Under the pieces are notes generated by a model. That model was given only the letters and a program-made list of their open reading frames with translations. It was not told the origin of the DNA and did no database searches. The position numbers and the translations under genes are program-made. Shown piece by piece: positions 1 to 8,505 of a DNA stretch of 47,877 nt. The stretch covers positions 697,096-744,972 of the forward strand of contig CM074822.1 in the NCBI GenBank assembly GCA_037447605.1. The letters run 5' to 3'. The stretch is from Zygnema circumcarinatum (taxonomy: Eukaryota; Streptophyta; Zygnematophyceae; Zygnematales; Zygnemataceae). Within the stretch, counting starts at the first letter, position 1. The number at the start of each line of letters is the position of its first letter.

Positions 1-35
<35 letters not shown>
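1..35. repeat. Poly-G homopolymer at window edge
   Basis: Thirty-five consecutive G residues open the window. A run of this length at an end is more often a sequencing or assembly edge artefact than biology, although G-rich tracts do occur inside the window (for example near 4160). Nothing else is attached to it. Confidence 0.9.
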
Positions 36-36
<1 letters not shown>

Positions 37-1017
37 GGGTTTACGAGCAGAGCAGCCGCACAAATGGCTTTGTATATAAGCTCAGGTTGACAGAGTTTTA
101 AATTTTTTTTTAATACGCATTTTCATTATTTGCCTTTCTGTACTGTAGGCTCGGTTTGTCTGTGGGGTCCATGTATTCTTCCATTTTCAAATACTTCTTT
201 GGGATTGAGGATGGAACTGGAATGCACTGTTCATATGTGCGGAACTGGTACAAAAAAACAAATGTCTCTAGAATTATTTATCGGTTGGTTCTGGATTCTA
301 GAGAATGAACAGATGTGAACCGTACAAATTGCCTTGACTCATTCGCATTTCAAAGTGAGGAGAAAGAAGGCTTAGGGTCAAGAGATTAGGGTGTAAGGGT
401 TTCAGGTTGAGGTAAAGAAAAGCTACATGGCAAGCAATGACACTGGTAATGATAATTATAATCACAACACGCAAAACTGGTTAAAGATGTACAAAGTTCT
501 ACTCCCTTTCTAAAGTAAGAAAAGCTACAAATCGAGTTAGATTAAGCAACTGGCTACGCGGTTCCGCTGTCTTTCATATCCGCAAAAGGCATTTGTTGCT
601 CACTCCTAACCTCCATCAAACCGTTAGTACGCAACACAAGTAGTCCCGATCTTACTCATAAGCATACTCTCTCTCTCTCTCGCTCTCCGTCTCTCCCTCC
701 CTTCTACCCCCTCCCCCTCACTTCTCCTCTCTCTCCGCTCCCTGTCCCTTTTCCCTCCACTTTCCCTCTCCCGCTCCCCCTCTCCACCCCTACCTCTACC
801 TCTCCCCCTCCCCCTCTCCACCTCTACCTCTACCACTCCCTCTACCTCTCCCCCTACCTCTTCCCCCCCCCCCATCCCCCCTCTACCTCTCCTCCTCCCC
901 CTCCTCCCCTCCCCCTCTTTCCCTTTACCTCTCCCCTCTCCCCATCCCCCTCTCCCCCTCTCCCCCTCCTCTCTCTCTCCAAGCCCTTAACCCTAAACCT
1001 CCAAGTCAAAACCTTCC
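36..1017. other. Gene-free 3' flank of the protease gene
   Basis: I see no supported gene here. The left two-thirds is unremarkable AT-rich sequence. From about 668 to 985 it becomes a nearly pure pyrimidine (CTC/CCT) tract on the plus strand. Arginine- and glutamate-rich reading frames across that tract are artefacts of the repeat. A telomere-like AACCCTAAACC lies at 989-999, just beyond the stop codon of the protease gene. Confidence 0.7.
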
Positions 1018-3533
1018 CTATAGCGGCTTCCCTGTGGCGCAGTCCATGGCTCGCAGTCCGAGCTTCCCCTGCGGCGAGTCCCAAACCACGAGGTAGTTCT
1101 CAAGCAGCAGAGCGCCCAAAATGTTTCCTCCGCTGCCCGAAGATTGGAGCACATTGCAGACCACTGTGGGCGACAAAAGTGCCAAATACTGCACAGCAGC
1201 AGAGAGGAGCCTTCACTTAGAATTTGCATTCGGTCGGAAACCCTAATCTGAACTCTTACTCAAGCCCTAAATTTCAGGCAATACTGCAAGGTCGGACCAT
1301 AGGACAGGCAACCATTGGCCAACCAACTGGCAGGCCAATGGTTGGACATTTGCAACCATTCGCAATGGTTGGCTGGGTCCGCCGACGATTAGTTCCAACC
1401 GTAGAGAACCAATGGTTGGCAACAAATGAGTCCAGCCATTGGTTGCCATTAGTTACCAAGGGCGAACCAACGGTTGGAAGCAATGGCATACCAACCATTG
1501 GAAGAAATGGCATACCAACGATTGGCACAATTAGCAACGGTTGCCAACCATTGCATCAAACGCTTTGCAACCATTCCAGTGGTTGATCCAATGGTTCGAC
1601 CTCTGCAATACCGCACAGAATCAACAGACCGATACCATAACAATAATAATAGGAAAAAAACAGCATCAGGCGAGTTTCCTTGGTTAAGTAAACCCAAACC
1701 AAAAGACATAAGCAGATAAATTCAGAACTCACATTATTAGGTTTCCACAGAAGAGTCGCCCCTCCCCGGAATACAACCTCAATAACGGGAAAAAGTGCAG
1801 TTGAATTGTACTCCCAACAAGGGGAAAATGTGCTTCCCTTCATCTTTTGAGGAGCAGTTTTCTTCGCATTCTTAGCAGCAGCAACAACTGCATCAAAAAT
1901 AGGTTTCCATGCAGCTTCTGTGAAGAAGCCGTACGTTGTGGAAGTATCCAGAATGGTTCCCCCTCCAGCTTTCCCCTTCTTGAATCTGAAAGCAGATGGC
2001 CGAACAGTAACAATAACTCCACCGACTTTCACATACGCGATCAGAACACTGAAAAAAAAAAAGAACCCTAGTAAGCATTAGAATTAGGGTTTAGGGGTTG
2101 AAGCTGAGCAGCTCATTGCAAGGCACTCTAGAAAAGCTTTAAGCAAGCAAAAGGTGTCTTCTTCTGCTATGGAGATGCTGCTGGAAAGCAGAGGTTGACC
2201 ACTTTTAGTACTAAACAACTGACTTACAATTGACTGTAATCATTACGATTAGTAACTTAATAGTCATCCAAATGGACCACTTTCTAGTCATCCCAATCGA
2301 CCACTACTTACCAGTCATCCCAATTGACAACATTTTCGTCATCCCAACTGATCACTTACTAGTAATTAGTATTGGTGAAATCTGCCGTATTTGTATACAA
2401 TCTCGTGTATTTCACTCCTCCTTTCGGAACTGCTGCTCCTCCGAACACCACCTGACTAGTCGAATTGCTCCGCTGGTTAACCAAACATGTTGCGAACACA
2501 TTTCTAGAAACCAACTTCATCTGACTAGGGAGAGACAAAAACCCTCTCCCAACTCCTAAAACCCCATCTGCATAAGTTAAACCCTTGTTCTTTTGTCCGC
2601 ACCCAAAAACCACATCTTTCAACTGAAAAGTTTTGCCTTTTGTGGTAGAGAGAGAGAGAGTGTCGCGGGAGAGTCGGCCGAGGGAGAATCCGCTCCCAAA
2701 GAGGGAGCGATAAGGGCAGTCTCTTTGGGGGTTTTTGTAGCAGAAGGGTTTTTGTTTGGAGTATTGAACTGCAGGGTTGCTACATATAGCAGCGGAACAT
2801 GGGATTCTGAAATAAGAGGAAGATTTGCTGCTGTTGAAGTAAGGGTTCACTTGCCTGCAAGAGTGATTTGGGGGGTATTTAGGATTAAAAAAAATTGAAA
2901 TTTGCTACAAGAATAGGCTATTGGGGTTGTTTCAACAGACCTGCAATGTACGATTGCGGAGAGTTTTGGAGGAGAAAAAATTACAAAGATGGGTCGGAAA
3001 AGGTTTTTAGGGTTTGAGACTCACTCAGAACATTGGCGGCAGTCGCACTGCGGCCGTACATGGGAACACAAAGAAACGACAAGAAATCTTGTAAGTGAAG
3101 GGGGAAACCACGAGGGAGCGAGAGGGTAGGCGCAGAGACAGAGAGCGAGAGAGAGAGAGAGGGTGGGAGCAGAAAGAGAGAGAGAGCGACAGTGAGAGAG
3201 GGTAGACGCATAAAAAGTGAGAGCGAGAAAGAGAGAGAGAGGGCGAGAGCGAGAGCGAGAGGGAGAGCGAGAGAGAGAGAGCGAGAGCGAGAGCGAGAGA
3301 GAGAGAGCGAGAGTGAGAGCGAGTGGGAGTGAGAGGGAGAGGGAGAGAACGAGCGAGAGCGAGAGCGGGAGAGAGAGAGCGAGAGTGAGAGCGAGAGGGA
3401 GTGAGAGAGAGAGAGAGCGAGAGCGAGAGCGAGAGGGAGCGAGAGCGAGAGCGAGAGGGAGAGCGAGATAGAGAGAGGGAGAGAGCGAGAGCAAGAGCGA
3501 GAGAGAGAGCGAGAGCGAGAGGGAGAGCGAGAG

Positions 3534-3570
<37 letters not shown>

Positions 3571-4500
3571 CTGCACGAAGAGAAGATCGGTGGCCGTATC
3601 AAAGACCACCTTTTGCAGTATTGGGGGACTCCCCAAATAGATGTCGACAAAGTACTGCCCGAATGTGGTCAGCCCGTTGTGGAGAGTCTGCCGGAAGGAG
3701 CTCAGAAGCTTCCGAGGTCGCTCTGGGGACCCTGACTCCGTTGCGCTTTCCATGCTTGAAGCAGTTTCAGTTTCAGTTTCAGTTTCAGTTTCAGTTTCCG
3801 TTGGATACAAGTCAAAGAGCCCCTCCTGCTTGGCGAGGAGAGCAGCGAGTCGAGATTTATCGTCTGCTGCATCTGCCGGATGGGGAAAAAGAAGAGTGTT
3901 TTTTGAGGTTTAGTTGAAGAATTTTAGGTTTTTTTTTTATTTAAAGAACTAAAATTGGTCAACACTAGAACACTACAATAATCCCAAAATCAAAGAAGAA
4001 AAGAGGGTGGAGGAGAATTCTGCGGGAGGGAAGGGAGGGGGAGAGGGAGAGAAAGGGAGGGGGAGGGGGAGAAGGAGCAGGCGGGAGAGGGGAGAGAGGA
4101 GGGGGGAGGTAGGAGGTGGGAGGGAGGAAGAGGGAGGAGGGAGGGAGGAGGGAGGGCGAGGGGGGGGGGGGGGGCAGGGGTGGGGGGTGGAAGAGGGAGA
4201 GGGATAGGGAGAGCGATAGGGATAGGGAGAGGGATAGGGAGAGGAGAGGGGGAGGTATAGGGAGAGAGAGAGGGAGCGGGAGAGGGAGAGGGATAGGGAG
4301 GAGGGAAGGGGGGAGGGGGTGGAAGGGGGAGAGTGATAAGGAGAGCGATAGGGATAGGGAGAGGAGAGGGGGAGGAATAGGGAGAGAGCGGGAGAGGGAG
4401 AGGGCAACAAAAGATCTTACAAGTGGCGACCATTTCCGACTCTGTTTTAAACTCCCGTTTGAACTCCGAAATTGGATGGTCTCGGTGCACGAGATGTGTG
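1018..4500 (-). CDS. Nepenthesin-like (pepsin A1) aspartic protease, 5' end missing, active site altered
   Basis: Exons, 5' to 3' on the minus strand, are 4421-4500, 3571-3872, 3025-3087, 2360-2854, 1733-2048 and 1018-1188. The first visible exon carries a propeptide-like THLVHRDHPISEF segment, typical of plant A1 proteases. The next holds a TETETE repeat and VFDTATDLLFVQ at the first catalytic position. The 63-nt exon encodes a Cys-rich CDCRQCSE segment. The 495-nt exon has KSSSYFRIPCSA and a flap-like RSLFGSG. The 316-nt exon has the second catalytic motif ILDTSTTYGF. The last exon has GNILGALLLENYLVVWD and ends in TAG. The usual motifs are DTGS, DSGT and YGDG, so both catalytic glycines and the flap Tyr are replaced; activity is doubtful. 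Junctions fit except 3571/3087, where a phase-0 donor meets an exon needing phase 2. The signal-peptide exon upstream of 4500 was not found. Confidence 0.82.
1280..1605. repeat. Palindromic CCAATGGTTGG-type nonamer array in a protease intron
   Basis: The last protease intron (1189-1732) contains about 14 scattered copies of AACCATTGG or its complement CCAATGGTT, often joined head to head as CCAATGGTTGG. Copies differ by one base (CAACGGTTGG, CCAACGATTGG) and are spaced 10-30 bp apart. No coding motif is seen in this stretch. Confidence 0.75.
3120..3568. repeat. GA/GC-rich purine tract in a protease intron
   Basis: Roughly 450 bp of GAGAGC/GAGAGA repeats on the plus strand form the intron between protease exons 3571-3872 and 3025-3087. 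On the coding strand it reads as CT repeat and stays open in all frames, which explains the long Leu/Ser frames across it. The unresolved splice phase of the protease lies at this tract. Confidence 0.9.
4017..4410. repeat. G/A-rich tract with a G-run of about 14
   Basis: This is a GGGAGA-type low-complexity tract within the protease intron 3873-4420. It includes a long G run near 4160 and GATAGGGAGAGG subrepeats. Several clusters of four or more GGG runs could form G-quadruplexes on the plus strand. Confidence 0.85.
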
Positions 4501-4552
4501 CTGTTGCCCCCCAAAAAAAGAAATCATTTCCATTTTCATCATTACCATTTCA

Positions 4553-4602
<50 letters not shown>

Positions 4603-6230
4603 AAGGACTCTTCACGCCCAAAGGACCTCACACCATATCTATAGGTGCTCCTACTTCCCTACTGTTTCCTTGTTGCCTGCTTAACAATCTGACGATTACA
4701 ACATAAGGACCCCTAGATAACAATAACCTAAGACAAATATATTAAATACAGGACTAAAAGGCTTTTTAAAAGTTGAACTCACCCGAAGCCATCTTTGGAT
4801 CCACTTAGATCCCACATTCTGCCTATCTCATCTCCCTCCTCCTTCAACATTCGAGACCTTTTGTCTCCACTTTCTATCAAGAAAGGCAAATGTGTGCATT
4901 CCGCCCCTGCATATTCCACCCTCCCTCACTTCTTTAAGCTTAGTCCGAAAGCATATGTGCAGGTACAGTTATACAGATTTCGTGTACGGGAATTGATGAA
5001 ACCAATAGCAAGGGTCAATTGATAGGACTTCTTGTGAATCGTGCGCCTTCAATTTACGATGAGGGAAGGCAGAGAGCAAGGGGTATGAAGAGAGAGAGAG
5101 TGAGAGAGAGAGAGGGGAGAATGGAAGGAGAGTAGAGAGGAGGGAAAACAAGGGGATCGAGAGGAATGGAGAGGGCGGAACAGAGTGCAAGAGCAAAATA
5201 TGTGAAAGTAAAGACAAGTAACAGAGGGATGACGAGAGAGAAAGGGAGAGTAGGAGAGAGAGAGGGAAAGGGTTAGAGGAGAGGTAAATAGAATGAAAGG
5301 GAAAGCAGGGAGGGAAGGAAAGGGGGTAGAGAGGGGACAGAGTTCACGGGCAAAACGCCTGAAAGAAGAGGTAAGAAACAGAGGGATGAGGAAGGAGCGG
5401 GAGAGAGAGTGAGAGAGGGGGACGGAGAGAGGGTTGGAGAGGGGCTGAGAGGAAGGTAGAGAGAGAGGGGTGGGATAGAGAGGGAGAATGTGGAGAAGGT
5501 GAACCAACAAAAGAGAAGCAACTACAACAGCTTATTTAGAAAATTAGAGGCAGTGCCTGTACGCATCACCGATGTGGGCTTCGTTCTCGAAAAACAGTCT
5601 CACTCTTCCCTCGTATCTCTCTTCCTGTCTCCACCCTCTCTCTCGCCCACTCCACTCTCTCTCTCTCTCCCTCTCACCCGCACCCACTTCCTCCCTCCGT
5701 TACCCCTCCTCCTCCTTCTCCTCCCTCGCCCACTCACCAAAAACAACCTCTCCGCTTCACTCCCCCTCTCCATCGGCCCCTGTCTCTCTCTCCCTCCCTC
5801 GCCACGAATAAAAATCATTTAAGTCTAAATAATCAGCCCTCTGCAATAACATTTAGACGCAGCGGGCTGCAAATGTATGCGCAGCGGGCTGCAAATGTTT
5901 GCGCAGCGCTCACCTGCATGCTGCAGGAGAATCAGAAGAGAAACGCCCGCCAGCCACACGGCTCCTCTCAGCCAATCATGGGACGCCATGTGTCGTCGGA
6001 TGCAAGAGACCAGAGAGAGAGGAGAGAGAGAGAGGGAGGGAGAGAGAGACAGGAAGAGAGGGAGAGAGAGACAGGCAGAGAGGGAGAGAAAGAGGGAGAG
6101 AGTGACAGGCAGAGAGGGAGAGAGAGCGAGGGAGAGATAGACAGGGAGAGAGAGACAGGCAGAGAGGTGGAGAGGGAGAACGAGAGGGAGAGAGGGATGG
6201 CGAGGAAAGACCGTCCCCGATAGGATACCC
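4501..6230. other. Gene-free, simple-sequence-rich intergenic stretch
   Basis: This contains a (GA)n microsatellite at 4557-4600, non-repetitive AT-rich sequence to about 5050, a GA-rich tract at 5080-5480, a CT-rich tract at 5600-5805 and a GAGA/GACAGG tract at 6000-6200. A missing first exon of the protease should lie here. I could not identify one with a fitting phase; an ATG followed by GTGAGT near 4785-4800 has the wrong phase. A direct repeat of GCAGCGGGCTGCAAATGT lies at 5860-5900. Confidence 0.6.
5972..5992 (+). promoter_or_regulatory. Half-module CCAAT-N10-CATGTG
   Basis: CCAAT at 5972-5976 is followed after exactly ten bases by CATGTG at 5987-5992. The spacing matches the other CCAAT/G-box modules, but the second box lacks the CACG core, so this may be a chance or decayed copy. 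Confidence 0.35.
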
Positions 6231-6239
6231 ATGTGAAAG

Positions 6240-6291
6240 CCAACGTGGCTTGCCACGTGTACATTTGGTCTACGTGGCACGCTGTGATTGG
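6240..6291. promoter_or_regulatory. CCAAT/G-box palindrome A (near-complete)
   Basis: CCAAC (6240) - N9 - CACGTG (6254-6259) - N11 - TACGTG (6271-6276) - N10 - ATTGG (6287-6291). The right half has the standard ten-base spacing; the left CCAAT has one mismatch and is one base closer. It lies in the flank between the protease and the GH13 gene. The protease, transcribed leftward, is the only gene it could face. Confidence 0.6.
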
Positions 6292-6366
6292 TCAGTCTTG
6301 ACCGTGCGCTGACGAACGGTCGCTATTTTGGAGGACATGATGGGAAATATTTTCCCTTTCTGGTTC

Positions 6367-6402
6367 TCGGGCAAGACTATGGAACAATTTATAGTCTGCC
6401 CG
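6367..6402. repeat. Imperfect palindrome in an AT-rich flank
   Basis: CGGGCAAGACTAT and ATAGTCTGCCCG face each other around ten bases, with one bulged A in the left arm. A partly similar segment (CCTTTCTG followed by a CGGGCA core) recurs about 80 bp to the right. The role is unknown. Confidence 0.55.
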
Positions 6403-6819
6403 GAAGCGTTACAATGGGGAAAATTTTGGCCTTTCTGCTCACGGGCAGGTAAAGCAAATCGAATTCGATCTGGATATTTGTTCAGATTGGTATCCGTAAA
6501 AGAAAAGCTTTCATTGGCCAAAATTTTGGCTCTGTTTGAAAGCTCCATGCGCAGTTCCGTGCAGGTGCGCGTTTTTCAATGTACGACAGAATAATATTGC
6601 TTTTGCACTTGCGAAACGTTGACTCAAGAAAATCTATCCAGCAGATTCCTTCAATTTTTTGCTCACGCAAAAAAAAAAAAAATTCCGAGCATTTTCGGAC
6701 GAATCAAAAAGCATGAAAAATTTAAAAATAAAATAGTTCGAACTCACAAGAGGCGCAATACACGGCGCCTTCGCCGCTACTTTTGTCGTTTTGTGGTCCG
6801 CATCGTCCCGAGTCTCCCG

Positions 6820-7060
6820 ACTCCCAATTGGCTCCACCGACATCTAGTCAACTATAGTATTACGTTGACCCGCCACTGGCCACTCAAAACATGCCACGTG
6901 GCTCAGTCAAACTGCCCCTTCAGCTTCGTTGACCCAAGTGTCCTTTCCGACAAATTATTCAAGCGACAGGCCGCCGTCTGTCGCGGAGATGCTGACACGT
7001 AGCCTGTCGGGAACGTCTAAGCCGTTAGATCTCTTGCCACGTGGTTCATCGGCAGCGTCT
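6820..7060. promoter_or_regulatory. G-box and TTGAC-rich promoter-like stretch
   Basis: Two GCCACGTGG G-boxes (near 6892 and 7038) lie among several GTTGAC/TTGACC W-box-like motifs and a TGACACGT motif. The density suggests a regulatory region, presumably of the protease gene, but no transcription start can be fixed. Confidence 0.4.
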
Positions 7061-7221
7061 CAGCCGTCCGATCGCCTGGAGTTGACGGCAATGTCGGTTG
7101 GGGCCGTCCAGGGTCAACGCATTTTCCGGCAACATGTCAAAGGGAGGGCACGTTGGCAGATTTGGCGGGCCATGTTTGGAAGATAAATTTGGCATTTTCA
7201 TTCAGCTTATTGCATGGAGCA

Positions 7222-7508
7222 ATGTGTCACTTTTAGGGTTAGGGGGATACGGTTTAGCGTTAGGGTTTAGGGCTAGGGTGAAGGGTTAGGGTTTAAGATA
7301 GTTTAGGAATAGCGTGTAGGGTTAGGGTTTACGGTTAGGGTGTAGGGTTAGGGTTTAGGAGTAGGGTTTAGGGGTAGGGTTTAGGGTTAGGATTAAGCGT
7401 TAGGGTGTAGAGACAGGGTCTAGGCGAAGGGTTTAGGATTAAGGTTTAGGGCTAGGATTTAGGGTTAGGATTTAGGGTTAGGGTTTACAATTAGGGTTTA
7501 GGGTTTAA
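7222..7508 (+). repeat. Degenerate interstitial TTTAGGG telomere-type block
   Basis: About 280 bp are dominated by TTTAGGG and GGGTTAGGG units with frequent single-base variants. This is the plant-type telomere repeat, in decayed interstitial form. The rest of 7061-7903 shows no gene. Confidence 0.85.
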
Positions 7509-7903
7509 ACACTTACCGGACGTTTCTTAAGCCACTCCTAATATTGCAGCTTTTTTTTCCTTTTTGAGCCACAGCACCAAACCGTGGCTCGAACTGTTGA
7601 TCATCACTTCGTTCCAACCCAGGTTGGAGCTTTCCGTTTCATTTTGGTTCTGATTTCGTTTGCGTTTTGAGGTCTTTTGCCGAACATGCCCATACTACGA
7701 ATCGCAGAATTTGCAGATTGCATTTTACGCTATTGTTCAATCGTAACCAAGTTGCCATGCATCATGCGCTCATTGGGCGCTGGTCAACTCATGCACTCTC
7801 AAGTAAGTACATGCAACACCAAACCCAGGAAGCCCTCCGGTTCAGTGAGGGCCAGTCCCCACTGGAGACCATGATCTTTCAAATGCTTAACTGGCAATAA
7901 AAT

Positions 7904-8051
7904 CGTGTACGGTATGGCAGCTGGCTGCCGGCTGCCATAGGAACCCTAAAACCGTGTACAGTACTGGCAACCAACTGCACGAGAAACCCTGAAAACGTGA
8001 ACTTCAACTGGCAGCCAAGTGCCATAGAAACCCTAAAAACGTGTACGGCGT
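7904..8051 (+). repeat. Short tandem repeat with telo-box (about 45-bp period)
   Basis: Four starts of CGTGTAC/CGTGAAC occur at 7904, 7953, 7996 and 8040. Each full unit contains CTGGCANCCAACTGCCA-like sequence followed by GAAACCCTAAAAC. Units are 49, 43 and 44 bp and imperfect. The array lies about 450 bp beyond the 3' end of the GH13 coding region. Confidence 0.7.
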
Positions 8052-8072
8052 GTTTTTAGGGTTTCTATGGCA
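8020..8072. repeat. Perfect 21-bp inverted repeat (hairpin) with telo-box stem
   Basis: The arms at 8020-8040 and 8052-8072 are exact reverse complements, separated by an 11-base loop. The stem includes AAACCCTAAAAAC. The left arm is part of the last tandem unit, so the hairpin probably arose by an inverted duplication of that unit. Confidence 0.9.
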
Positions 8073-8505
8073 GTTCCTTTCCATTGGAACATATCAAAAG
8101 TTACGTACGTCAGGACTCGCCACTAGCTTCGTCCGATAAGAGTCCATAATTGGGGTGTAAGGCAGAGCAAAGTGTTATGAATATGAAATTCGAAAACAGT
8201 ACTCTTCCCAGCAAGGTTGGTAGTAATAGCGTAAATAAAACGTTGCTTTCAAAACAAATATGGTCTGGCATCATGCTAAGTCTGACTAACCCTAGTTGGG
8301 GGGGTTGGACATCAAAACTTGTTGCACTTTTGAACTTCAAAATCAGTACAGGCTTGCCCGCCATTCCACCTATTTCAAGTCTGGAAACCCCTGACAACCA
8401 CACCTTGAAGCACAAACCAGTGCCAAGCTCATATCTGCTTGGTTTCGTTAACTTTGATTTACCTTCATTGAAAGAGAACTCTGGACTCACCGTTACCGAC
8501 GATCA

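Noticed and set aside
3025-3650. Long Leu/Ser- and Arg/Glu-rich open frames over the GA tract
   Set aside because: They arise because CT/GA repeats contain no stop codons in any frame; sense and antisense frames are equally long and carry no domain.
4116-4604. Gly/Arg/Glu-rich 162-residue frame on the plus strand
   Set aside because: It lies entirely in a G/A low-complexity intron and in the antisense of a conserved protease exon.
4785-4800. ATG plus GTGAGT as the missing first exon of the protease
   Set aside because: The donor would leave phase 1, while the first visible exon needs phase 2, and it would not encode a signal peptide.
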